DNA of 64,000 bases, taken from contig JAFEDS010000011.1 of NCBI GenBank assembly GCA_018241505.1, forward strand, positions 1-64,000. The letters are read 5' to 3'. The first letter of the stretch is position 1; every line of letters starts with the position of its first letter. The position numbers and the translations under genes were made by a program. This document shows, piece after piece, positions 1 through 8,283 of the stretch. The notes beneath the pieces are model-generated. The model was not told where the DNA came from and searched no databases. It saw only the letters and a program-made list of their open reading frames with translations. The stretch comes from Pseudomonadota bacterium (GTDB lineage: Bacteria > Pseudomonadota > Gammaproteobacteria > Steroidobacterales > Steroidobacteraceae).

Positions 1-180
1 ACAATATGCGAGGCGTTACAGCTGCCTCTGTCTCACTGGTCTGAGGTTATCGGCGACCCGGTCATTGCCGATGCGATCCGCGGTCGTCTCGAACATGCCG
101 CCTTGGTCATCCAGATCACCGGCGAGAGCTACCGAGGCGTCAAAGCCCGAAAACTTGCCAGCAAGAAGAAGGAAAGCTGA
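1..180 (+). CDS. IstB-like ATP-binding protein of an IS21-family element, C-terminal 59 residues only
   Basis: The window begins inside this reading frame, which stops at 178-180. The visible tail (WSEVIGDPVIADAIRGRLEH, then a GESYRG segment) matches the end of IstB, the AAA+ helper ATPase that works with the IstA transposase of IS21-type elements. The N-terminal Walker motifs would lie left of the window, so intactness cannot be judged. It is followed at once by IS21-style terminal repeats, which supports the family call. It marks the left edge of the accessory island. Confidence 0.8.
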   Translation, partial: TICEALQLPLSHWSEVIGDPVIADAIRGRLEHAALVIQITGESYRGVKARKLASKKKES

Positions 181-219
181 GAATCGTCGCCTTCGGCTCC
201 GCCAGTGACCCGATCAGGT

Positions 220-262
220 GGTCCTCAACTGGGGAAATCGGCCGGTCCTCAACGCGGAAATC
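220..262. repeat. Tandem terminal repeats of the IS21-family element
   Basis: Two near-identical copies lie head to tail: GGTCCTCAACTGGGGAAATC at 220-239 and GGTCCTCAACGCGGAAATC at 244-262. IS21-family elements typically carry several such short direct repeats inside each end as transposase binding sites. Their position just after the istB stop fits the right end of the element. The exact terminal base and target duplication cannot be fixed without the left end. Confidence 0.65.
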
Positions 263-305
263 CTGCACCCCAAGTGCAATTGGATGTATCAGGCTTGATG
301 AGTCC

Positions 306-863
306 GTGTCGTTTCACGGTGCGATTAAGCTCGCCGCCGACCTTGGCGCGTCGCTCCACGACGTGTTGCGGGGGGACGTTAGGCAGAAATCGTTGCCTCT
401 TACATTTCCGTCGATACCTTCCATTCTTCAACGCACATTAGCGGAGCAGAGACCGAAGCGACGGCGAGTTAGACGGGATCGAAAGATAATTCTAACTAGG
501 ATAGCGGAGGAACTGGCTCGGCCTTTGGAGGAGGCACCGTCTCTCAAAGAGGTCACGCGTCGGCTCGGTGTATCGCACGGTTGCCTGCGTTACATCGCGC
601 CTGAGAGTGTTCGGAGGATTGTTGTCAGGCATTCAATTAGGGCGGCGCGTGAGGCAACCAACAGAAAGTTACGTGCAAAGATTGTCGTTTTCGAGTTTCT
701 CGCTGCGAGAGGTGATGAATTTCAGCTCGTATCTCGGAAAGGGGTGCTGCGTGCTTTGTACCCCTCTACGGGTCTGCCCAAGCACCTTCTAAGGCGTGAG
801 ATCAATAGAGCTCTGGGATGCCAACAGGAGGCCTGTGATGCGATCGGTCATCTTGGAGAGTAG
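306..863 (+). pseudogene. TniQ/TnsD-like transposition protein, C-terminal fragment truncated by the IS21 end
   Basis: The frame encodes about 185 residues rich in Arg/Lys, with a helix-turn-helix-like stretch (LKEVTRRLGVSHGCLRYIAP, near residues 79-98) of the kind repeated in the C-terminal half of TniQ/TnsD target-selection proteins. An upstream segment (GAIKLAADLGASLHDVL) also resembles that family. The same frame stays open leftward into the IS21 terminal repeats with no natural start, so the N-terminal zinc-binding half is missing and the first GTG at 306 is only nominal. It is probably a relic of a Tn7/Tn5053-type transposon. The family call is by motif only. Confidence 0.5.
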
Positions 864-892
864 GCAAGCGAGCATCGGGAACGGAAATTGAG

Positions 893-1321
893 TTGTCTGC
901 CTCAGACCTATCACAGTTTCTCGGCTGTCGGTACCGAACTGCGTTGGATCTGGCCGTGGTGCGTAGTCTGCACAGTGCGCCGCACTGGATTGATCCTGTG
1001 GCCGTGATCCTGCAACAGCTGGGTTTCGAGCACGAGTCCCGCTACGCGGACTCTCTGGCACAAGAAGGCGTGACGTTGCTCAATCTCTCAGAAAGTGCCA
1101 GCGAGGTTGCCGAGCAGGCCACCACCCAGGTCTGCGCGAGGGAGTGGATGTCCTGTTGTAGCCCGTCCTCCGACGCGGGCATTGGGTCGGACGGCTTGAT
1201 GTTCTCCGTCGCGGGGACACACCGAGCGACTTCGGTTCCTGGTCATACGAAATTTTCGATACCAAGCTCGCACGAGGCACGCGCGGGTGGGACCATTCTG
1301 CAGCTCGCTGCCCAACGTTAG
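893..1321 (+). pseudogene. TM0106-type RecB-like nuclease, frameshifted N-terminal remnant
   Basis: From the TTG at 893 the product reads LSASDLSQFLGCRYRTALDL, then about 50 more residues, matching the start of the large TM0106-family RecB-like nucleases (usually around 1,000 residues). Similarity fades after about residue 75. A downstream stretch in another frame (about 1237-1315: YEIFDTKLARGTRAG, then TILQLA) matches the family's metal-binding nuclease core, so at least one frameshift lies near 1,180-1,230. The rest of the gene is absent: the tail runs into the 3' end of the opposite-strand helicase gene. It is best read as a decayed relic. Confidence 0.6.
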
Positions 1322-2754
1322 CGGGACTTGCCTCGCTGGGGCAGTTGCGGGGTGAGCAGTGCTTGCAATATGTCGGGTTTTCGAAGTGCGAGATCATCCG
1401 CGTCAATATGGTCGACGTCCTTCTGGGTGAACCGAGCCAAGCGATGCTTTTGCTCCAAGGCGAAATCGATGAACTCATCGACCGTCTGCGCAGCCAAAAG
1501 CAGCACGATGTCACATTCGCGTGTCTGCGAGATCCGATGAATTCTATCTTGTGATTGCAGGTAATCGACTAGGTTGAACGTGCGATCGAGATAGATAGCG
1601 ACGTTGGCCTCAGTCAGCGTGAGACCTTCCCGCGCGGCAGCCGGGTTGGCGACTAGTAGCCGCACGCTAGGGTCGCCTCTGAAGGTTCGAACTGCATGAT
1701 CGCGAGCGGCGGAATCTTGTTCCCCATAGATCCTCACGGGTTTGAGGTGGGGGTAGCGAGCCGCGACTGCCTGGATGTTTCCAACGAAGGAACTCCAAAC
1801 GATGACTTTGCGCTCCGTCGTATATGCCTCCAGGAGGTCATCCAGCGCCGCCAACTTCGTGGGTACCTCATCGTAGCCGGCATCGATGAGCCCCGGATTA
1901 CTGGCAATTTGTGCCAGTCTCAATATTCGCGTAAAGATCAGTTCGCCGTGTTTCTGAACATCCTCGCCAGATAAGGAGCGCACCCACACCGCGAGTTCAT
2001 CACGCATCTGTTCGTAGAGCGCCCGCTGGCGGCCGGACAGCTCGACTGATACTCGGTGGAATTGCTTGGGCGGCAGTTCCAATGAACCTTCCTTGGTGCG
2101 CCGGAGCGCGAGGTGCATGATGCGCTCGCGCATCTCGTCAACGCTCTGATAGCCACCGCCAGTGCAAAATCGCCGTTGGAACTCTTCGAAAGTCGTCCCC
2201 AGCGCAACTCCGTCGTCCAAGAAAAACGCTTGGCTCCAGACATCTTCCGGTTTATTCGCGACCGGCGTCCCGGTGAGTATGTAGCGGCGGTGAGCTTCGG
2301 TTCGCAGCTGCAGTACGGCGCGGGTGACTTTGGAGTCCGGTGTCTTGATACGATGACTTTCGTCCAGCACCAGTGCCATCGGCTTGAAGCGCAGGAGCTG
2401 ACGGAGGGACGCGAGTTCAGCGTGGACGGCCTCATAGTTGATGATATAAAACGCTGCCCGCAGGCTCCGGAACGCGACACGCCGCGCCTTGCGCCCCGAG
2501 CCGAATACGGCATAGGGCAACGTGGAGAACCGCTCAACTTCTTCCGCCCACTTGGTCTTGAGCCCGTTGGGGCAGACGATCAAGGCGCCGCCCAGCGTGG
2601 CGTTGGCGACCTCAGCCGATACGGCATCGATCAACTGCTTGCTCTTGCCGAGACCTTGCTCGTCAAAGAGGGCCGCACGCTCGTTTTCGCGCAGGAATCT
2701 AGTGCCAGCGATTTGGTGGGGCAGGGACGCGGGCGGACGGTTGCCGCGCGACAT
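1318..2754 (-). CDS. SNF2-family helicase/translocase
   Basis: A 478-residue superfamily 2 ATPase of the SNF2 type that probably translocates along duplex DNA. Visible motifs: motif I DEQGLGKS (residues 31-38), motif II DESH (131-134), motif III TGTP (161-164) and motif VI QSQDRIHRISQT near residue 410. No extra DNA-binding or nuclease domain is seen. The ATG at 2754 has GAGGAG seven bases upstream, so it is preferred over an ATG 24 bases earlier. The gene start lies inside the 3' end of the ExK nuclease-like gene, implying translational coupling and a shared role. It is the last gene of the leftward operon of the island. Resembles the small SNF2 helicases of restriction and modification loci. 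Confidence 0.88.
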   Translation of the reverse strand: MSRGNRPPASLPHQIAGTRFLRENERAALFDEQGLGKSKQLIDAVSAEVANATLGGALIVCPNGLKTKWAEEVERFSTLPYAVFGSGRKARRVAFRSLRAAFYIINYEAVHAELASLRQLLRFKPMALVLDESHRIKTPDSKVTRAVLQLRTEAHRRYILTGTPVANKPEDVWSQAFFLDDGVALGTTFEEFQRRFCTGGGYQSVDEMRERIMHLALRRTKEGSLELPPKQFHRVSVELSGRQRALYEQMRDELAVWVRSLSGEDVQKHGELIFTRILRLAQIASNPGLIDAGYDEVPTKLAALDDLLEAYTTERKVIVWSSFVGNIQAVAARYPHLKPVRIYGEQDSAARDHAVRTFRGDPSVRLLVANPAAAREGLTLTEANVAIYLDRTFNLVDYLQSQDRIHRISQTRECDIVLLLAAQTVDEFIDFALEQKHRLARFTQKDVDHIDADDLALRKPDILQALLTPQLPQRGKSR

Positions 2755-3178
2755 GAGTGGACTCCTCAAGTAGGACATCAGGAATGTGCAATCGAATTAC
2801 GTGACGCGCACCGATGAGTCCGGTCGCGATCAGGGCGCGGTCGAGTTCGTACACCGCGGATCGCGGGACCGCGATGTACAAGCGGCAGAGGGCTCCCGAG
2901 CGTTTGTCGACGAGGCCGCCAAAAACACGGAGCTGACGATAACTGTGCTCAGTGGCCAGATCATCTGCAGTCTTTGCTTCACCCACGGCGATCTCGTCGG
3001 TCTCAGGCACTACGCCGCTGGCGTCGCAGCGCACCCCTGCGATCGAGAACGGCGGCGGCAACCGATTCCAAGCGCCGGCGTAGGGCGCAGGGCCATCGAA
3101 TCCGGTGAGTACGAGCCCGTCTCGCGTCATTCGACGTGCGACCCAAAGGAGCAGATGCTGGTGAGCAGTAGAGGGCAT
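2699..3178 (-). CDS. Small PD-(D/E)xK nuclease-like protein
   Basis: A 159-residue protein. The segment around residues 52-70 (an Asp, a short spacer, then IAVGEAKT with E67-x-K69) has the look of the PD-(D/E)xK core, followed by a helix containing the Gln/Arg-rich SYRQLRVFGG often seen in this fold. If correct, it would be a metal-dependent DNA endonuclease and the SNF2 protein its motor. The ATG at 3178 is chosen because it follows the upstream ParB-like stop by four bases. The C-terminus overlaps the helicase start by 56 bases. Fold assignment is by motif only; a non-catalytic member cannot be excluded. Confidence 0.55.
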   Translation of the reverse strand: MPSTAHQHLLLWVARRMTRDGLVLTGFDGPAPYAGAWNRLPPPFSIAGVRCDASGVVPETDEIAVGEAKTADDLATEHSYRQLRVFGGLVDKRSGALCRLYIAVPRSAVYELDRALIATGLIGARHVIRLHIPDVLLEESTHVARQPSARVPAPPNRWH

Positions 3179-3182
3179 TTTT

Positions 3183-4193
3183 TCAAAAGGCCTTGCGCAC
3201 CCGCGTCGCCGCCTGCGTGATGCGCTCGATCTCTGTCTGCAACGCGTGCAGAATTCTCTGACGGTCTTCGCTTTCACCTAACTCAACGAGCTCTGTCACG
3301 GTCATCGCCTGCAGCCGGCTGCGCGCGCGTTCCATGACGGCATACAGCTCGTGCTCTTCGGGATGTTGCTGCGCGAGGTACTCGTCTGCGGCCTCAAATC
3401 CGACGACATCCAGCAAACGCGTCGCTTCGGCAGAATCCAAGATGCGGGGCAGACGCCGCACGCGAGCACCGGTATCGACGCGTTCATCGAGCACCCAGCG
3501 CGCGAAACGCTGCGGCAGATCAGCGATCTGCTCGACATGCGTCTGGATGCGTCCGTTCTTTTGAAACTCCAGGAAATAGGAGAACTTGGTTTTATGCTCT
3601 GGATCAGTCGGGTCGGCGGTGATCGGAAAGTAAAGTTGGTCCATCAGTTCTACCGCGGCCAGCTGCTGGCGCACCTCCCGGGCCGTCATCCGGTAGCGTT
3701 CGGCGACCTCGTCCTCGATGAGTCCCCCGTCGATCAGGCCTCGCATCTGCAGCGCCTTCTCGTACGGCGCCCAACCTCTTACCGACCCCAGGTGAATCTC
3801 GTTGAGCAGGTCCTGGACGACGTGTTCCGGCGTGTCTGCGGGGATCATCCACGCCGGCATCTTCGAGAACCGCGCATCGTCCGGAAACTCTTCCTTGATT
3901 GCGCGAATTGCGACAACACGGCGATTACCCTCGGCCACTCGCCCGTCCGCACGCACGTAGATCGGTTCCTGGATCCCATTAGAGCGCATGATGGACCGGC
4001 GCAGGCCCTCGGTATCTTCCTGGCTTGTGAGTAGCAGTGAGCACGCGGCCTCGTTGCGCTCGCTGGCCTCTAGCTGGCGCATGGAGAAGCTCACCCGCGG
4101 ATTGCTCGGGTCGAGCCGCAGTTCGTTCGGATCGACTTCCACCAGTGTTAGCTCGACGGGTTGTCCTTGAATGTTTCGGATGTACGTTGCCAT
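3183..4193 (-). CDS. ParB-like nuclease-domain protein (paralogue 3)
   Basis: A 336-residue protein with a ParB/sulfiredoxin-fold N-terminal domain: LDPSNPRV (residues 27-34), a QEPIYVRADGRVAEGNRR segment (about 75-92) equivalent to the ParB nucleotide-binding boxes, then a helix-turn-helix-like region (DEVAERYRMTAREVRQQL) and a long helical C-terminus. It is clearly paralogous to the next two genes but the most divergent, lacking their HVAGKN motif. The ATG at 4193 is 13 bases after the preceding stop. Known relatives bind CTP or ATP and DNA; canonical chromosome-partition function is unlikely without a parA neighbour. It probably acts in a complex with its paralogues. Confidence 0.8.
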   Translation of the reverse strand: MATYIRNIQGQPVELTLVEVDPNELRLDPSNPRVSFSMRQLEASERNEAACSLLLTSQEDTEGLRRSIMRSNGIQEPIYVRADGRVAEGNRRVVAIRAIKEEFPDDARFSKMPAWMIPADTPEHVVQDLLNEIHLGSVRGWAPYEKALQMRGLIDGGLIEDEVAERYRMTAREVRQQLAAVELMDQLYFPITADPTDPEHKTKFSYFLEFQKNGRIQTHVEQIADLPQRFARWVLDERVDTGARVRRLPRILDSAEATRLLDVVGFEAADEYLAQQHPEEHELYAVMERARSRLQAMTVTELVELGESEDRQRILHALQTEIERITQAATRVRKAF

Positions 4194-4206
4194 GAGGATT
4201 TCCGAT

Positions 4207-5253
4207 TTAGTCGTCAATGCCACAGAGCTCGAGGAAGTGCCCGAGCGCCTTCTTTAGATCTTGGGTAATGCGTCGTGCCTTGCTGCCATTCGCCCGTCTC
4301 ACCCGCTGAATGTCGTCCATCTGCGCTTTGCGAAGTGCCTCTGTCATCTCTACCATGCGACGAAAGAGTTTCGAGTTGATCGCCGGATTGTCCTCGGACA
4401 ACACACGCTGTGCTGCTGTAATTCCTTCCTCGGACAGCGCCTTGATCGCATCTTCACTTTCGAGAATCGCGGGAAGCTGACGCACGTGCACTCCCTGCGG
4501 AAGCTTGTTGGTGCCTACCCACTCAACGAAGCGAGATTCGGCCTTGTTGTCCGAGGCAACCCAGTCGCGCAGCGCAGGACTCTTGAACAACTCATCGAAA
4601 TGGCTGAATTTGCGAATACTCGCGGCCCCCGGGTAGTAGGGCAGAAACTGATTCTTCATGACATCAAATGCACGAATGAGCTGATTAACTTTTGACTTCG
4701 ACATGCGCAGCCGTTGGGCGATCTCGTCCTGAGTTAACGCGAAGTCCTTGTGCATCCGGTAGACATGGCCTGCTTTCTCGAAGGCGGTCCAGGTGTTCTT
4801 GCCTGCGACGTGCATCTCGCCCAGTAGGATCGCGATCTCTCGATCGCCAATGTCTTCTGGAAGAAGCCGAGCCGGAATGCGCTGCCACCGGGGGTCGGTC
4901 TTGAACTTTTCACGCAGCTTGCGATACACGACCGTGCGGCAATTGCCTTCGACGGCTGTGCGGTCGGGGCGCACGATGATACGTTCGACAAGGCCCTTGT
5001 TGATCAGGACTTGCCGATAGAGGTCGCGGACGTCGTCATCTTCCCACAGCAAGTTCTCCAGCCGCTTTTGAAGCGCAGGGCCTTCTTCGGTGATGGATAC
5101 GGCCACTGTGTTGGCGATGCGCGGATTGCGAGGATCTAGGCGCACCTCATCGAGCGGCAGATCGACGTTCTGCACCTGAACCTTGCGGCCATCGAGAGTA
5201 ATCTCATCGACGACGAGGGGTTCGGCCGGCACAGTGTTGCGCAATGTAGCCAT
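4207..5253 (-). CDS. ParB-like nuclease-domain protein (paralogue 2)
   Basis: A 348-residue protein with the same plan as its neighbours: RLDPRNPRI (residues 38-46), an IIVRPDRTAVEGNCR segment (about 92-106), a TDPRWQRIPARLLP loop, the shared GEMHVAGKNTWTAFEKAGH motif, and a helix-turn-helix (DEIAQRLRMSKSKVNQLIRA) before a helical C-terminus. The ATG at 5253 lies four bases after the upstream stop, so the three genes are one transcription unit. The EGNCR form replaces the GERRxRA box of partition ParB, as in many stand-alone ParB-domain proteins of mobile or defence loci. The substrate is unknown. Confidence 0.82.
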   Translation of the reverse strand: MATLRNTVPAEPLVVDEITLDGRKVQVQNVDLPLDEVRLDPRNPRIANTVAVSITEEGPALQKRLENLLWEDDDVRDLYRQVLINKGLVERIIVRPDRTAVEGNCRTVVYRKLREKFKTDPRWQRIPARLLPEDIGDREIAILLGEMHVAGKNTWTAFEKAGHVYRMHKDFALTQDEIAQRLRMSKSKVNQLIRAFDVMKNQFLPYYPGAASIRKFSHFDELFKSPALRDWVASDNKAESRFVEWVGTNKLPQGVHVRQLPAILESEDAIKALSEEGITAAQRVLSEDNPAINSKLFRRMVEMTEALRKAQMDDIQRVRRANGSKARRITQDLKKALGHFLELCGIDD

Positions 5254-5257
5254 GGAC

Positions 5258-6295
5258 CTACAGCTCGAAGCCCGAGGTCTTCGCCACGTTGTTGATCGCG
5301 GCGAAAAGCTCACGCAGCAGTTGTTGCGGCTTGCGCTCTTGTCGGATGCGCTGAAGTTCGGTTGATGCGAGGCCGCGGAGAACCTCGGTCAGATCCTTCA
5401 CCTTGCGAAAGACGACTGAGTCGGCGGTCGGATCTGACTTGCCCACGACCGCCACGGCGTCTTTGAAACCGCTTTTCTTCAAGACCTTGGTGGCACGCTC
5501 GTGCTTGAGGATTTTTGGTAGGTCACGCACCTGTACTCCATGCTTGACCTTTTGATCGACCACCAGGGATACAAACTCGTCGATGTTGCTTTCGCTCTGG
5601 CGGTACTCCTCGAGGTCCTTGTTTTTGTAGAACTCCTCGACATGGCTCCATCGGTCGAGACCGCGACCACCCTTGATCTTCGGCAGGACCTTCTCGCGCA
5701 TGGTTTTGTAGGCCGCGAGGAGACGGGTCACTACGCGCTCCTGCATCCCGAGTGCTTTGGCGATCGCTGGCACAGTCATCTTCAGATCAGTGTGCATGGC
5801 GTGCAAGTGTCCGGCCTTCTCGTAGGCGCGCCACTTGTTCTTGCCGGCCACATGAAACTGCCCCTGCAAGACTGCCACTTGGCGGTCGGTAATTTTCGGC
5901 ACCATATATACGGGCACGGTGCGCCAGCGCGGGTCTGTCTTGTTTGGACCATGGAGCCGCATCATGGCAGCCGCGCGGCAGTTGCCTTCAATCACTCGAC
6001 CATCGGGTCGGACGTGGATCGGCTCGATGAGGCCGCCGTTGTCGCGGATCGCTTTGAACAAATCCGAAACGCCGGGCTGCTCAAGGATCAAGTCGCGGAG
6101 CTGCTCCTGTGTCAGCGGGGCCCCACCATTAGTTTTCTGTCGGACCGCGTGCTGGATTCGTGGGTTGTCGGAATCGAGGACGATGTCGTTGATAGCCATG
6201 TCGCGTCGCTCAACAACGATCGCCGCGCCTTCGATCGAAATCTGGCCAGTCCCCACCGTCGTGGTTGTTGATACCGCTGCTGCCTTTCGGCCCAT
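5258..6295 (-). CDS. ParB-like nuclease-domain protein (paralogue 1)
   Basis: A 345-residue ParB-domain protein: DSDNPRI (41-47), then EPIHVRPDGRVIEGNCR (about 91-107), a TDPRWRTVPVYMVP loop, the shared HVAGKNKWRAYEKAGH motif and a helix-turn-helix (IAKALGMQERVVTRLLAAY). The ATG at 6295 has GGGGAG nine bases upstream, which fixes the start. It is first in the leftward operon and abuts the divergent rightward operon with essentially no spacer, so its promoter must lie inside the small gene on the other strand. Closest in sequence to paralogue 2, suggesting tandem duplication and then specialisation within one complex. Confidence 0.82.
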   Translation of the reverse strand: MGRKAAAVSTTTTVGTGQISIEGAAIVVERRDMAINDIVLDSDNPRIQHAVRQKTNGGAPLTQEQLRDLILEQPGVSDLFKAIRDNGGLIEPIHVRPDGRVIEGNCRAAAMMRLHGPNKTDPRWRTVPVYMVPKITDRQVAVLQGQFHVAGKNKWRAYEKAGHLHAMHTDLKMTVPAIAKALGMQERVVTRLLAAYKTMREKVLPKIKGGRGLDRWSHVEEFYKNKDLEEYRQSESNIDEFVSLVVDQKVKHGVQVRDLPKILKHERATKVLKKSGFKDAVAVVGKSDPTADSVVFRKVKDLTEVLRGLASTELQRIRQERKPQQLLRELFAAINNVAKTSGFEL

Positions 6296-6650
6296 GACCA
6301 CATGCTCCCCGTATGAGGAAGCTTCACGTATCGTGCTGGAATTCTGGGCCGCGGTCGCGATGGCAATGCCCAAGGAATGGAGCAATCCCCGCAAGCATAT
6401 TCTTACCAAGGGAATTGGTGTCTATGCCTTGATGGACATCGCCGCGGACCTCTACCGAGAAGCGGGTGCCAAGGCAGCGTGTGACCACCAGTACTTCGCT
6501 GCTGCACTCGCCGACTTCTGTACGGAATTCGACTGGTCGACCAGCGGGCCACTCAAGGGCTTGGGAGGTGAAGGCGGGGTGAAAACGGCGGTGGAAAGGA
6601 TACGCGATGTGCGACGCAAGGCGCGGTTCAAGGTAATTGCAAATGGCTAA
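6294..6650 (+). CDS. Small protein resembling the C-terminal module of DGQHR/DndB-type proteins
   Basis: About 118 residues, read from the ATG at 6294; a GTG at 6333 or ATG at 6360 are alternatives, and none has a strong ribosome site. The order EFW, EWSNPRKHILTKGIGVYAL, then FDWSTSGPLKGLGGEGGVK near the end recalls the helical tail of DGQHR-domain proteins (ParB/sulfiredoxin superfamily, including DndB), but the DGQHR catalytic-fold portion is absent. Its last eight bases overlap the radical SAM start, so it is likely translated with that gene. Either an independently encoded subunit or a domain relic; I favour a real gene because composition and coupling look maintained. Confidence 0.5.
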   Translation: MTTCSPYEEASRIVLEFWAAVAMAMPKEWSNPRKHILTKGIGVYALMDIAADLYREAGAKAACDHQYFAAALADFCTEFDWSTSGPLKGLGGEGGVKTAVERIRDVRRKARFKVIANG

Positions 6651-8283
6651 CAAGAAAATTCTGCTCATCGAACCGGGCTACAAGAACAAGTACCCTCCGC
6701 TTGGCCTGATGAAGATCGCCCAGTATCACGGGCCGCGCGGGAAGCGAGACGAGGTCCGCTTCATTAAGGGCGAGAATCGTTCCGTGCTGGGTACCGCCTG
6801 GGATCGCATCTACATCACAACCTTGTTCTCGTTCGAGTATGACCGAATCGCAGCTTCGATCGATTTCGCGCTACAGGTCGCGAACGGCCACGCCGACAAG
6901 ATCTTTGTCGGTGGGATCGCTACTTCACTGATGCATCAGCGCTTTCTCGACGAACCTCGATGGCATGGAATTCGATTCATCAAAGGCCTCCTCAGTGCGT
7001 CGCCTGCCGCGTCGCTGAAGTTGGATGACTTCTCCGAGGAGCTCTACTCCGATGATATGAATGGAGTTCCGATTGAGGATCTTGTGCCGGACTACAGCAT
7101 CCTCGACCAGATTGACTACCCCTATCCGGTCCGGGATGCGTACTTCGCCTATACGTCTCGTGGATGCATACGCAAATGCGGATTCTGCGGCGTGCCGAAG
7201 CTCGAAGGTGCCCAGCGTGACACCGAGTCGCTCACTTCGCTCGTGAAGGCCATCGACAAGTACTACGGGGTCAAAAAAGACCTCATCCTGATGGACAACA
7301 ACGTCGTCGCCTCTCCACGATTCAAGGAAATCATCGCCGAGATCCGCGATCTTGGCTTCTTGCCCAATGTGAAGATTCGCCGGCCGCAAGAGCGCGTGGC
7401 TGTGCAGCGTCGCGTGGACTTCAACCAAGGGGTGGACGCCCGTATTCTGTGTAAGGACCCGATGTACTTGCGGGAGCTTGCGAGCATCTGCCTGAAGCCG
7501 CTGCGAATTGCATTCGATCACTTAGGACTGCGCGAGCCCTATGAGAAGGCGATTCGGTACGCGCATGAGTTCGGTTTGACCGAGCTCTCCAATTACATGC
7601 TCTACAACTTTCACGACTCGCCAGGCGATCTCTTTGAGCGTATGCGCCTCAACGTTGCGCTGAACGAGGAGCTTGGCGTGCGCATCTGGTCTTTCCCCAT
7701 GCGATTTCAGCCGACCGATCGTCCGGACCGCGGACACGTCGGCAAGCACTGGACGCGCTATCAACTACGATCGATGCAAATCATTCTGCAAGCAACGCAT
7801 GGAATCGTCAGCGGCGCGCCCGATTTCTTTAAGCGCGCGTTTGGTGATACACCCGGGGACTTCGAGTCGATCCTGTTGCACCCGCACGATTATATCTTCA
7901 ACCGCGAGTGGTACGAGCGGCACGACCAGAAGCAGGAGCTGCACTCCTATCGTGAAGCCGCCCAGCATCTAACTCCAGATGAGCGCGGGGAACTGCTGAA
8001 GCTCCTCTCATCGTGCGATCCGCGCGATTTCAGCGGCTTGAAAGCACACACACAAAACGAACACATCAGGTCGGTTCTGGCGTTCTACATTCCTAAACCA
8101 AAGAATGAGCTATTCGATATATGGGCACGGCAGAAGGTGCTCGCGCGTGAGTCGAATGACAAGCAGGATATGGTGGCGGAAGACGAACGTGTCGAGGACG
8201 CGGGTCTCGAGCAGGATCTCGACAATCTGACCGCAAGTATGAAACCCAAAGAATCAAGCCGTAGGACCAGGGCAGTAGCATGA
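6643..8283 (+). CDS. Radical SAM protein with a B12-binding-like N-terminal region
   Basis: A 546-residue protein. Residues 1-45 (KILLIEPGYKNKYPPLGLMK) resemble the start of cobalamin-binding-like modules found in many radical SAM enzymes, and the cluster-binding motif C175-x3-C179-x2-C182 (SRGCIRKCGFCG) is intact, so a 4Fe-4S/SAM radical reaction is expected. The C-terminal 100 residues are charged and probably non-catalytic. The ATG at 6643 overlaps the upstream stop, and its own stop overlaps the next start (ATGA at 8280-8283), so it is firmly within the operon. The substrate is unknown; in this setting a nucleic-acid base, a nucleotide or a partner protein are all possible. The fold call is firm, the role is not. 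Confidence 0.85.
   Translation: MANKKILLIEPGYKNKYPPLGLMKIAQYHGPRGKRDEVRFIKGENRSVLGTAWDRIYITTLFSFEYDRIAASIDFALQVANGHADKIFVGGIATSLMHQRFLDEPRWHGIRFIKGLLSASPAASLKLDDFSEELYSDDMNGVPIEDLVPDYSILDQIDYPYPVRDAYFAYTSRGCIRKCGFCGVPKLEGAQRDTESLTSLVKAIDKYYGVKKDLILMDNNVVASPRFKEIIAEIRDLGFLPNVKIRRPQERVAVQRRVDFNQGVDARILCKDPMYLRELASICLKPLRIAFDHLGLREPYEKAIRYAHEFGLTELSNYMLYNFHDSPGDLFERMRLNVALNEELGVRIWSFPMRFQPTDRPDRGHVGKHWTRYQLRSMQIILQATHGIVSGAPDFFKRAFGDTPGDFESILLHPHDYIFNREWYERHDQKQELHSYREAAQHLTPDERGELLKLLSSCDPRDFSGLKAHTQNEHIRSVLAFYIPKPKNELFDIWARQKVLARESNDKQDMVAEDERVEDAGLEQDLDNLTASMKPKESSRRTRAVA

Noticed and set aside
3183-6295. A parAB chromosome or plasmid partition locus
   Set aside because: No ParA ATPase gene or parS-like repeats are seen, and the ParB boxes are of the EGN(C/R)R type found in non-partition proteins.
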